DNA of 64,000 bases, taken from Taxillus chinensis (lineage: Eukaryota; Streptophyta; Magnoliopsida; Santalales; Loranthaceae). The notes beneath the pieces were generated by a model that ran no database searches, was not told the DNA's origin, and saw only the letters and a list, made by a program, of their open reading frames with translations. A program made the translations under genes and the position numbers. The stretch lies in the NCBI GenBank assembly GCA_023512835.1, contig CM042086.1, forward strand, positions 19,909,029-19,973,028, written 5' to 3'. Positions 24,351-35,008 of this stretch are shown one piece after another. Position 1 is the stretch's first letter, and each line of letters opens with the position of its first letter.

Positions 24351-24638
24351 TTGATTTACTCACATTTTGCATGCAATGTCCATTATTACTTGTTTACTCT
24401 CTTGACATGGGTAATAAGCCCAACAGGGGCATATCAAACAAAGAATCTGGGCTATCTAGGTTTCGCTGAAGCCAAAAGGATGATCAAGGAGCAATTACCA
24501 TTGAAATCAAAGGACAAGACTCAAGAGAAGCAGCATTCACTTCAAACAGGGGCATTTGACACCGAGGGGTTCCTTATGCCACCGAAAGATAAGTTCATTT
24601 CTGCTTTGAGCATTTTGAGACAAATTTTGATTGTTTAA
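24351..24638 (+). pseudogene. Short residual coding segment after gag, unidentified
   Basis: A 95-codon frame, convincing only from about 24420 on (YQTKNLGYLGFAEAKRM). It has no recognised domain and no protease or RT motif. It may be the remnant of the gag-pol spacer left after pol was lost. Confidence 0.35.
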
Positions 24639-24719
24639 AATGAAGAGAGACAATCTTTACTTTCCTCGTAATACTATCATCGCTACCCCTTTTGAGCTTA
24701 AGTATATTTCTTTCAAATA

Positions 24720-25060
24720 ACCCGATCCGTAGTTCACCCCACATTGGGGCAATAAGTGTCAAGGCCCCATGCTAAGGCAACTCTGTAAAATAATTCTTAT
24801 ACTGGGGGCAGTTTTTTAAAACCCCTCATAGATACAAACCCCACAGTGGGGGCAGTTTTTGTTTTAAAAAAAAAAAGCAAAAGAAAAGAAACAGAAAAAG
24901 CATAACCCTCGTGTTGGGGCAGTTTTTAAGACCCCTCATAAAGGTTCCCCACAATTGGGGCAAAAAGAAAAAATTTTGTAGCAGGATCCCACATTGGGAC
25001 AGTTTTGTAAAGTACTCCCGTATTAGGGGCATTTTTGTAAAGTTAGTCTGAACTATGGAT
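24720..25060 (+). repeat. Degenerate GGGGGCAGTTTT-type repeats
   Basis: At least six irregularly spaced copies of a CCCACATTGGGGCAGTTTT-like motif, each followed by an ACCCCTCATA-like segment. This is non-coding internal sequence of the long-LTR element. Confidence 0.6.
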
Positions 25061-26631
25061 CAAATCTAGCCTAGAATAGGTTTGAGCCACTTTATACCCT
25101 TTCTTGTTAAACCCAGTAGCCCAAGCCTACATTACGGTCCTAATAAAGTCCTCTCCGATTAAGCAATCAAATTTTTCTCAAATGTCAAAAAAGAAACAAG
25201 GTCATGAATATTCAAGGCGGACTTGATGAAAACCTGCAAGGGCATCAAGGGTAAAATACAAAGCCAGCTACAAGGCAGAAGGAACAACAAACAGAAAATA
25301 AGGCGGGCTTAGTGAAAACCCAAAAGGGCACTAAGAGCGAAATTCAAAACCAATGAAGGAAGATCAAACACTTAAAACCTAAGCTCAGTTAACATCTTCT
25401 CCATGGAATTTCTGAGCATCAAGACTTTGGCAATCAGGCATTTTCTCAAATCATGTCTCTGCACAAGAATCCCAACATTTGCAAACATCTTCTTACAACT
25501 GAACCTTTGAACATCAATTGAGGTCCAAAATCATCCCAACTTTTTCTCCATTCGAGTTTCAAAGCATTAAGCCATCACTGCCAAGTTAGCAACCAGAATC
25601 CCAATCAAGTCCCTAAGCCTCAAGATTCAAGCAACCAGACATTCTCTCCAACTTTGTCTCTGAATACATAGATCCAAGCTATCAGATAGAATTGTCCATT
25701 GATATTTCCAAACCCTCAAATCCATGCAAGGCCAAGCTGAAGGCTGCACCTAGTTAGTTCAAAAACTTCGGTAAGCTTCCCCTCACAAGCTTTTGCCTCT
25801 CTCAAGCAAGAAAACAAGTGTGATTGTACATTGCATATTTATGTTTTTTTTTTAAAAAATCATTTTCAATAAAACTTTATTTTCAAAATTCAACAACCTT
25901 GTGTGCGTTGCTTTCAATAAAATGCTTATGCCCCAACTGAGTTTCCCAGGGTGTCATTTAGCAAGAATGCCCTGACCAAGCAAGAAAGGGGTCCCGAATG
26001 AATGAACCTGCTCCCCAACCAAGGCCAAAAGCAACGTCTAGAAATACAATGACCTCCTAGCAAGGTTTAATTGAGTCAGAAAAAGTTTTATTTAGCATTC
26101 TGAGATTCTGGAGAGAGCAAGCAAGCCTCCCTAGCAGCCGGAGCACCCTCAACTCAAGAGTTTTTCAGATGAGATCTGAATTCTATTCCCCAGCAAGTCC
26201 AATTAAATTCCAACAGTGTCAATCCCCTAGCGGTTTAAGCTCCCTTTTAACATAAAATCCATTATGCATCCTAGACATGCATTTCATTGCATTCCATGCA
26301 TCACTTGCATACATTTATCATTTTCTTTAATTTCAGGAATGTTATCACCTCTGAAGATCCCAAGAGAATATCCTCAACAAGCTTCCCAAAATAACCAAGC
26401 TCTAAAGGCTTCTGTTGTTCAACCATATAAGTTAATCGTTACAATTTCCCAAGCCATAGAAGCATCCATGACAATCAAATACACATCTTATTCTTTTCAG
26501 GTAACCTCGTAGAGCGATCTCATTGAGTGAACTCGTAGAGGGAGCCCACATTGAGTCATTAGAAAATTTCTTCAGCAATCATTAACTTCTTTTTAGGCCC
26601 TAGATGTCATTTCAGTCCCTCTCAACCTTAG
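25061..26631 (+). other. Non-coding internal region of the long-LTR element
   Basis: About 1.6 kb with no pol homology. A pair of related GGCGGGCTTAGTGAAAACC-type segments occurs at about 25218 and 25302. The rest is A/C-rich with scattered stops in all frames. Confidence 0.5.
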
Positions 26632-27084
26632 AGGAAGTCCACCGACAGTTCCCTGGTAACTACCCTCAGTTTTAAAATTTACTTCTGGTAAGTCCGCAGG
26701 CAGTTCCCCTGTACCTATCCCACCTTTCTTTTTCATTCTTTTAGGAAGTCCACCGACAGGTCCCTAGTAATTATCCTCAGTTTTTAAATTTATTTTTGGG
26801 AAGTCCGCAGGCAGTTCCCCTACACCTATCCAACCTTTTCTGTTTTATCCTTTCAGGAAGTCCACTGGCAGGTCCCTGGTAACTATCCTCAGTTTTTAAA
26901 TTTACTTCTGGTAAGTCCGCAGGCAGTTCCCCTGCACTTATCCACTTTTTCTGTTTCATCTTTTCAGGAAGTCCATCGGTAGTTCTCCGGTACCTATCCA
27001 CACTTGTTAAATTTAATTACGGGAAGTCCGCAGGTGGTTCCCCTGCACCTATCCCACATTTTCTTTTTAATTTTAAGTAAGTCC
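26632..27084 (+). repeat. 111-bp tandem array, first part
   Basis: Units begin AGGAAGTCCA at 26632, 26743, 26855 and 26966, a period of 111-112 bp. Each contains an AAGTCCGCAGGCAGTTCCCC half and a related CCGACAGGTCCCT half, so each unit is itself an old two-fold repeat. The array is cut by a solo LTR and resumes at 29268. Confidence 0.85.
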
Positions 27085-28385
27085 TGTCACGCCCCCGAAT
27101 TCCAGGGAACCCGGAACCGGGTACATGACTTCCCCTTGCCCGCACCCGAAAGGTCAAGGGGTTGGTGACTAGCACCAATAGAGACTACACCGCGGGTGCT
27201 CGTCTCAAATATGCAAACCCCGTACGGTCATACATCATGGGTAATCCTGTACTTTCCCATATATCATCATGCATACAAAGAGTCAAACATCATACAGACA
27301 TCACATCATACAAGATGCAAATACAATCTGTCCACGGACCCATGTCCGGGATATCACATAAAACAATACAGAATATAATCGTATCATACATCAGAGTAGT
27401 GGGCGTCCTCCTGGAAGAAAGTCCTCCACTAGTCTCGGGTCACACCTGAAAAGGGTAAGCAACAAGTAGGGGTGAACGACAAGCTCAGTAGGTGACCCTA
27501 ACACTCCACATCATGCAACACATATAAGTCTATACTATATGCTCGGTGTACTCGTGCACCGTGTAGTGTGCACAATCATCGGGACTCGGCCTGCAACAAA
27601 CATCAGGACAACTTGTCCACGATCCTCCATGGGATCCCGGCTCGAGCACTCAGCCCTAGCTCCACGAGCTCAACGGCTCAACTCAGGCCTTAGCCTGTCC
27701 ACGCCGCAATATGCCCGGCCCACGGTCGCCACACGGGCTGCCATCGGTTCATATGCCTGCCACGTCAACCACATAGCACCATCGGTGCATCACGGTGAAA
27801 ACCCAAACAAGTCACGGAGTCCATGCCCCAATACCTCACATCAACATACTAACATTAGTATGGCATGTCATTCTCAACCTTTCCTTTAGAATTGTAGCCG
27901 GTCTTCACAAGTAAATCCTCAACTCTTGATTTATGAAGGAAGTACTCATAAGCCTATTTTCTTGAAATTAAAAGTCCCAGGCATTGGGTTCCCTTATCAT
28001 AAATAAGATAATCTGATTTTTGGGGATTTTTCCGAGATGTCTAACCCCACTTTCCAAAAATTCACCACTACGAACTTTTGGGTTTTTCCGAGATTTTACA
28101 CTAAAACCCAATTTTCACATTTTGAAATAGTGGGAATTAATTTTTCTAGTATTTTTCTTTGAATCCAAATGGGGGGTATTTCGTTATTTACATTGTAACT
28201 TAAGTATAAATACTTAGGCATAATGGTTTACAATGTAAATGTCCAGGTGCGGTGCGGTTGCAGACCGCAATGAATTCTTGTTTCACTCCTACGGATTTGA
28301 TGATGCGGGCTGATTACTCCGGACTACGATCCGGACTAACTCCTCCTGGACTAACGATCCGGACTAACTCCTCCGGATACTCGAT

Positions 28386-28644
28386 CCGGAAAACACTTGT
28401 TCACTTAGCCCGGAAAAACACTATTCACTTAGTCCCGGAAAAACACTATTCACTTAGTCCCGGAAAAACACTGTTCACTTAGCCCGGAAAAACACTGTTC
28501 ACTTAGTCCCGGAAACACTATTCACTTAGTCCCGGGAAAACACTGTTCACTTAGTCCCGGAAATACTATTCACTTAGCCCGGAAAAACACTGTTCACTTA
28601 GTCCCGGAAACACTATTCACTTAGCCCGGAAAAACACTGTTCAT
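28386..28644 (+). repeat. Minisatellite of 22-25-bp units, 11 copies
   Basis: Eleven contiguous units follow the pattern CCCGGAAAAACACT(A/G)TTCACTTAG with small length changes. They are preceded by shorter GGACTAACTCCTCC(T/G)G repeats from about 28315. There are no unique spacers. Confidence 0.9.
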
Positions 28645-28990
28645 CGTCGTTTTTGCCAATTTTCTCAGCTAGAACGGCAACCCAACCAACCCCAAACACT
28701 CATAAACACATTTATTTTGATATACACCCCATTATACGTCTTAAATAACTCTAAATTTCATGTAATCAACAGAAATACCTCTTTTATGCATTGAAATCAC
28801 AAGATTCAACCAAAAATTGGGTTTCCCCCAAATCTTAAGGTTCACCCCCAAATTCCATGATTTCACCCAAATTAAGCATGCTAAGCCTACTATGAATCAT
28901 ATAAGGAGTTAGAATCACCTACCTGGAAGATTCTTTGCGATCCACGAGCTCCAATCGCCCCAAAATCGCCAAGAAAGCTCTACGCTCTTC

Positions 28991-28993
<3 letters not shown>

Positions 28994-29032
<39 letters not shown>
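28994..29032 (+). repeat. (CT)n microsatellite
   Basis: An uninterrupted TC dinucleotide run of about 38 bp inside the nested solo LTR. Confidence 0.95.
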
Positions 29033-29035
<3 letters not shown>

Positions 29036-29267
29036 CTCAAACATGCACGTACCAATAATTGGCAATTAAAGATATAAGGCAGTTCTTAATTATATATATA
29101 CCGTTGCCAATAATTGGCCTCCCAGCAATAATTAACCCGAACGCAATAATTGACCTCCCGAGGTCACGAACTCCAAATTGAGTCAAATTACTGTCAAAAC
29201 GCTCGAAATAACGAGCACAACACTGTTCAGATATTATCACAAAACTATCCAAATACGAGTCTTTACA

Positions 29268-29634
29268 AGTCCGCAGGTGGTTCCCCTGCACTTATCCTTT
29301 TCATTTTCTCCGTTTGGGAAGTCCGCAAACAGTTCTCCTGCATCTATCCCACCTTGCCTTTTCAATTCCTCTTAGGCCCTAGATGCCTTCTCAATTTTTC
29401 TGTTAGGCCTTAGCTGCCTTTTTCATCCTTGTTTGGCCCTAGATGCCTTTAACTTGATCAACCCTAAAATGCCTTTTCAGCCATATTCAATTTTCACTAT
29501 CCTTACGACCTTCTTTCCATTTCTTCGGGACAGACCCACCTTCCTTTGGCAACAGGTGAGCCAGGTAAGTAGTCCAACCCGTCCAAAACATGTCCGTTTT
29601 ATCTTTGTGCACCATTTGTACACAAACAATATAC
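29268..29634 (+). repeat. 111-bp tandem array, continuation, and 3' untranslated region
   Basis: Starting with the duplicated AGTCC, the sequence continues the AAGTCCGCAGG...TTCCCCTGC half-unit, followed by one diverged unit and then short GGCCCTAGATGCC-type repeats. It ends at the polypurine tract. Confidence 0.7.
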
Positions 29635-29647
29635 AAAGAGGGGCAGC
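29635..29647 (+). promoter_or_regulatory. Polypurine tract
   Basis: AAAGAGGGGCAGC lies immediately before the 3' LTR, the expected place for second-strand priming. Confidence 0.65.
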
Positions 29648-32600
29648 TGTTGGACCTCCTTTTGTCCGGGTTGGACATACACATTCATTTTTCGCTTTAG
29701 ACTTCTTTTTTGTTTGTTAACCATTTTGTACAATTAAAGAGACGTGACCGTTGATTCAAAAGGCGCAATTTCAACAACTTCTTTAAAAAGGTTTTTAAAT
29801 GCCAAAAATCTAGTTCCAAGTGATAGAGAATCAAATTTGAAGATCAATACCTTTGACCGCGCTCAATTCCGAGGTCAAACGAGAAAGTTATGGTCGGAAA
29901 CAACATTTAGACCGCTAACGGCGGGCAAATAACGCTCGACCTTTAAAACGACACTCCATATCAGGTCATGAACCTCATTTTATTAATCCTCTCATCATTC
30001 TGAGAATTTCAACGTATATATTGTATATATTCACTCACAGAGCTTATTTTTGAAAAAAATAAAAAAAATACTTTTTCAGTAATAAATCAATTTCGGGACG
30101 CGCAGTACAATTTTGGAACAAAAATAAACTCATTTTCAAGAAGAAAGGATACGGGGTTGCTCGTAGCGACGCCCCGAATCCAAAAATTATTTTTTCACAT
30201 TTTATTGGAAATCAAATTATTTTACCGATCCCAAAAACTCAAAATATCATATTACAAAATAAAGCAACAATAATTCATCTTTCCCGTTTCTTTTTTTTCC
30301 CGCCTAACCTAGCCCACATGTCACCTATTCATTAGTTTTAAAAAAACAAAAAAAGAAAAGAAAATTAAAAGGCGGTCAACTCTCTCTCTCTCCTCGATCC
30401 CGTCTCGTCTCTTTCGCGCAGGCTACAACGCAGAACGCAGAAGCCTTCTTCCCCAGACGCAGTGCAGAGACGCAGTGATGCAGGCGCACAGATCCTCTAG
30501 TGGTATGGATTCCTTCTCCTTTTTCCTTCCCCTCTTTCCCCAACTTTGCCGAAATCGGCTTTCCCTTCTGCCGCTGCAGCCACGCCCATACGACCCTCAC
30601 ACGCCAAACCCATCTCCAAATTGTGTCCTTGCTGCCCCAATTCAAACCAAACCCTTTTCCTTCCTCTCTTATAAAAAGCCAATCGAAACCCTAGGCACGG
30701 AGAGGCTCTCACAATCTGCAAAAAAAATAATAATCCAAACTACAATCCATCTTCTCCCATCTGAGAGTCTCCCTGGCCGGGAATCGCCTCTCCGACCGTC
30801 TCCATTACACCCTCCGTCCTACACTGCCCCCTTTCACCATGATAGCTTGTTAGCCCTTGGCTAAAAATCATATCGCCATAAAAAAAAAAAAGAGACCCAC
30901 AGTTGCCGCCGCGTCAACCAGTCGACATCGGCTACCCTGCTGTGGCACGCGTCGATCCTCAACGACGATTAACGGGCTCCCCTCTCTCCCAAAATTCCAA
31001 AACCTGAAAAACATCAAATTCCCCTTCTTTGCCTTCTTCTTCCAGAGCCCCCGCTCCCCCTAGCTGGAAATCATCTCGCCGGCCAGTGTGGAATCCCCCT
31101 TGTCGGTTCCCCCAATGTATCACTAGCCCGTCCGTCACTCTCCACGAAAGCTACCCTCTATCTTGCACACTCCTCCTTTTCCCACCACGTGAGTACCGAG
31201 CATCCACCAACGGTGCCGATGGCCCATAATCACCGCACGCCTTGGCCCTAACGGCACCACGGCCACCAGGATAAGACAGCGTAGCAGTCGCCGCACCAAG
31301 CCCATACGGCCGGGACGCCGTGACATCGTGCCTTTGCCGAACCATCCACCCACACGATTTGTCACCTCGTTGCTACAGAATCCAAAGCGTTCAACCACCG
31401 GAGGATTTCGAAGGGACGCGTCCGACTGGGGATTGAAGACGAAGCTCAACCGGCTCCACTTTCTTTTGTTGGATTTGAGGTTTTATTGCTTATTTACTTG
31501 TTTGAATTTCTTTTGGATTTGTTCATGTCAGTGTTGTTGTGCTTTTGGATAGGCATTTTGGCTGAACGTTTTGGCCTGGTTCGTGCTTTATTCTGATTGT
31601 ATTAGAACGCACGACCTGGTTTTCAAACCAAAAAAACAAACATTAAAATGCGTGACCTAGTTTTATCAGAACATGAGATTTGCTTTGGTCTGTTCTTTTC
31701 TAGTTGGATTCATGAGAACGTTTTTTTGGTTTTATTTGGTTTTCAAACATAAACTCCTCTTGGTTTTGGGTTTAATTCATCCTCTCCTTCTATATGAGTT
31801 CACTGGTGTGCTTACAAAGTGATTTTAGTGCTGTTCTCATGCCCTTTGGACTGGTTGGCTGTTGGTTTATGCACGTGTTTAATCAAACATACTGTTTCTT
31901 GGTTGTTTATTGGTGTCTTTGATTTACTAGCACGGCTTCTTTGGGTTATTTCATTTGCGTTTCGTTTGATGCTTTTACCTGTGTTTGTTTGTGTTTGGAT
32001 TGTGTATGGCCGCACCTGGTTTTGGGATCGGTTGAACGAGCTCGTGTTGGGGTCTAACATCATTCAGGCCGTGTTATTATTTACCCATGTGAATTGCATA
32101 CCAAATAGAGGCGGAGATCTTGCTTGGCGCCGATTTATCATGTTTGTATGCGTGCCCAATTGCTTAATGTCTTTGTTTTGTTTCTTTTTATTTTATTTTA
32201 TTTTTTTTATGTTGTTTTTTTTTTGGTATTGTTTTGTTTTGTTTTTTTTTTTTTTTACTTTATTTTATTATTACCTTTTGGCCTTAGGAATGTGTGTTAG
32301 ATGGCCTGTGGATGTAAATTACGTAAGGCCATGTGTAATTTGTAATTTGTAAACCAAGTATTAAAAGAGAGAGAGAAAAAAAAAGAGGAAAAAAAGAGAA
32401 GAGAAAAAAAAGGTGATCTTATTTTCTTTGATTTGTGAATGCCACAATCACACACACCACTTGTGTTAATTTTTAATTATTTATGCATTTTTTTTAATAT
32501 TTAAAAAGAAAAAACAAAAAAACAAAAAAACAAAAAACACATTTTACTTAAACATTTTCCAAAACAAAAACTTTTCATAATAATAATTCTTTTAAACACT

Positions 32601-33281
32601 TGAACAAACAAACATAAAAAAAACATTTTCTAAAAAGGAAAAAAGTGTTTTCTCATATAAATAAGTAAATAAATAAATAAATAAATAAAAATTCAAACAT
32701 TTATGCTTTTAAACTTGATCTTTTAAACATGAATTTAAGTCTTGGGTTTTTTAGTATACCTTTACATTAGCGTGCAACTTAAAAATTAATCGTTTTCTTA
32801 GGCTTCTTTAAATAACTTAGATGCTAATTAAACCATAGGATTAATTAGATATTCTATTCAATTTCAAATAAGTAGTTTAGAAACAGAAATAGAAAAAATT
32901 AAATTGCTAGGACAAATTGGATTTAATTCTAACTTTAACAAATGACTTAGAAAAATAAAAATAGACTTTTAGGACGAATGTAAATTTTACCTCACCTTTA
33001 AATCAGTCACATTTTAAGCAAATAGTTAAAACAAGTTAGAAATCTCTGAACTCCTAAGATAGGTACCGAAAGGGCGTCGTGGGGGTGCTAGCCCTTCCCC
33101 ATGCGTAACCAACTCCCGAGCCCATCCCTAGCAGCTTAGGTCAAATTCCTAGTAGGTGACCAACCGCACCCCAAAAACGGTTGGTGGCGACTCTGTATTT
33201 TTTTCATCACCATTCGGGTGAAGGGTGGGAGAATCGCACCCCAAAAGCGGGTTTCCCCCCGGACGAAATCCGGTGATGACA
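29648..33281 (+). repeat. 3' LTR, 3,634 bp
   Basis: Same ends as the 5' LTR (TGTTGGACC, GATGACA). Differences are scattered substitutions, homopolymer changes and the missing block near 32605. The right-hand AGGAG duplication follows at 33282-33286. Confidence 0.92.
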
Positions 33282-33435
33282 AGGAGGCTCATGTGTACCT
33301 TGACACAACGTGTTTTAACAGGTCATGGCCCATTAGAAACAAATCCGTATGTGCTATGGATCATGCGTGGATGCACAAGTGCCAAAGTGGATAATATTGT
33401 GATAGTGATTGCCCTGACCGAGGTCCAATAGATTA

Positions 33436-33795
33436 TGCTGGAAGGTTATATGATAGAACGTCAACAATAGGGTACATGTTTACATTAGCTGGTGGATCTA
33501 TTTGTTGGAGATCTATGACATAATCCATAATGGCATTATCCACTACTGAATCTGAATATATGGTTATGAATAAGGCTGGAAAGGAAGTAGTGTGGTTAAA
33601 AGGTTTTTTGAATGAATTAGGTATGAATCAAGGTGGAGTTCAACTACTTTGTGACAATCAGAGTGTCATTTATTATCATGCAAGGACTAAGCACATTAAC
33701 GTGAGATTTCACAAGGTTAGAGAGTTAATTGCTATAGGTGATTTGATAATAGAAAAGGTGCACACCTCTAAAAATGCAGTTGATAATGGATAAAT
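33436..33795 (+). pseudogene. Copia RNase H segment, continuation of interrupted pol (copy A)
   Basis: After the TRIM, copia pol resumes with a GRST-type segment whose frame is not continuous, then an RNase H end: LSTTESEYM, AGKEVVWLKGFL, LLCDNQSVIYY, RTKHINVRFH. The last 88 codons (33530-33793) are open. The codon pair cut by the TRIM target duplication is seen on both sides, which ties this piece to 15613-17360. Confidence 0.85.
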
Positions 33796-33912
33796 TCAAG
33801 CACTGATTGGACTAATTGAATATTTCTAAATGTTAGAAAGGAGAGGGAACCCCCAAACAAGTTGATGATCGTTTGAATGGGCAAGGTAATTTTCCAAGGT
33901 GGAGATTATTAG

Positions 33913-34405
33913 TGAGGGTGGCAGATTGGAGCTTCTCGTGACGTGAAGGGTTTCCCGTATTTGTGTGATACGGGCTAGAAGGGAAGGCTTCCCGTGATGT
34001 GTTTCTATTGTGCCCGTATTGGTATCACTTGTGATACGGGCAAGTGCTCTTGCCCGTGGCGTGTTCTAGTTGTGCCCGTATTATGGCCGCGACAATGGTC
34101 GTCACGGGCACGTGATGCATGCATTTGGTTTCATGCGCATGATGTTTGGGGGGTTGCGGAGGGCGGAGCCTTTCGCAGTACACATCAGTTATTTTGTGTA
34201 TGGTTATATTTTAAAACAGTTGAGATAGTAGTTATGTATTTTGTTTTTTAAATAATTGTCTATTGTAAGAATTAGGGTAACGAACAATTCAAAGGACTCT
34301 CACGTGAACGTACCCAGGTTTTTGGGGAACCACATAAAATGTTGTGTTGATTTTTTTATATTTATAGTGTGAATTATGTGCATGTGCTATTGTTATTTTC
34401 AAAAA
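33913..34405 (+). repeat. Copia 3' LTR remnant (copy A)
   Basis: A purine tract (GGTGGAGATTATTAG) is followed by TGAGGG and about 490 bp rich in CCCGTAT/ATACGGG inverted motifs, ending before TTGGTATCAAAT. That order (pol, PPT, LTR) suits a copia 3' LTR. The trailing TTGGTATC resembles a primer site, as if the LTR once began another element. No matching 5' LTR is visible before 15613. Confidence 0.5.
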
Positions 34406-34421
34406 TTGGTATCAAATTAGT

Positions 34422-35008
34422 AGCTCCCCCTCAATCTACATCTTGATTGAGATCACACCAGTTCGATCACTTGGCAACAAGGGTCTTTTTTTGAGGACAA
34501 CCAAGCTCTGATACCACTTGGTAGAATTATGCCAAAGTATAGGCTCGTCTGCATGTCATAATATTGTCTATTTTGGGCTCGCTATATTGGTTTGCATGGC
34601 TTTAAAACGTGTTGTAACATTTTTGGGTCTGTTATACCTTATTAATCCCCTTAGCTTTCCCTGCTTTCTTCCATATGAGACATAATTTCTCAATATTCTC
34701 CCCTTTATTACACATCGAACCATATTATAGGACATATCTATAAAATTGAGCTGCCACCATATGGGTTGCATGGAATTTTCCTTGCAGCGCCCCCTCAATT
34801 TACATCTTGATCGAGATCACACCAGTTCGATCACTTGGCGACAAAGGTCTTTTTTCGGGGACAATCAGGCTCTGGTACCACTTGTTAGGATCGGGCTAAG
34901 GTGCAGGCCCGCCCACATGTCATAATATTGTCCACTTTGGGCTCGCTACATCGGCCTGCACAGTTTTAAAATGTGTTGTAACATTTTCGGGCTTGCTCTA
35001 CCTTATTA
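34422..35008 (-). mobile_element. TRIM family 2, partial tandem unit (copy A)
   Basis: Read on the minus strand: a partial LTR (35008-34883), an internal segment with primer site TGGTACCAGAGC (34880-34869) and a GGGGG purine tract, a complete LTR 34786-34519 (268 bp, starts TGCAAGG), then primer site TGGTATCAGAGC (34516-34505) and a second internal segment to 34422. The period is 364 bp. The LTR-internal-LTR-internal order is a tandem TRIM, truncated at both ends. The open frame in the LTR (34568-34798) is not a gene. Confidence 0.65.

Larger units (their letters stand above)
27085..29267 (+). mobile_element. Nested solo LTR, 2,183 bp, with AGTCC target duplication
   Basis: It begins TGTCACGCCCCCGAA and ends TTTACA. 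AGTCC stands on both sides (27080-27084 and 29268-29272), inside the 111-bp array. No internal genes or second LTR are seen, so it looks like a solo LTR left by LTR-LTR recombination of a gypsy-type element. It contains a minisatellite and a CT microsatellite. The possible frame at 27539-27889 is not supported as a gene. Confidence 0.75.
17728..33281 (+). mobile_element. Long-LTR, gag-only Ty3/gypsy-like retrotransposon, 15,554 bp, nonautonomous
   Basis: The element is bounded by TG...CA and AGGAG duplications. Its LTRs are 17728-21414 and 29648-33281, and the internal region is 21415-29647. The internal region holds a broken gag (22519-24147), long non-coding repeats and a nested solo LTR. 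I find no protease, reverse transcriptase, RNase H or integrase on either strand. The gag style (a FNGSQCPKTH segment and a later CAYHNNG...GH...C array) fits the large gypsy elements of the Tat/Ogre-Athila side. It would need enzymes from a partner element, like TR-GAG or LARD elements. Orientation is plus, from gag and the polypurine tract. Copy B lacks the element. Clade placement is inference. Confidence 0.9.
17361..33430 (+). mobile_element. TRIM retrotransposon interrupted by a larger LTR element (copy A)
   Basis: The parts are LTR1 17361-17590 (230 bp, TGTTGGGT...CCAACA), spacer AG, primer site TGGTATAAGAGC at 17593-17604 (initiator-Met type), a purine-rich tract just before LTR2, and LTR2 split into 17642-17727 and 33287-33430. 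Target duplication GATTA stands at 17356-17360 and 33431-33435, inside copia pol codons. With the insert removed the element would be about 510 bp, a terminal-repeat retrotransposon in miniature without coding capacity. The final CA of LTR2 has become TA here; copy B keeps CA. Confidence 0.85.

Noticed and set aside
26777..27001. Minus-strand frame with repeated LPEKMKQKK-like peptides
   Set aside because: It is the translation of the 111-bp tandem array; no start context or homology.
28386..28644. Regular repeats of 22-25 bp resembling a CRISPR array
   Set aside because: The units are contiguous without unique spacers, there are no cas genes, and the array sits inside a plant LTR. It is a minisatellite.
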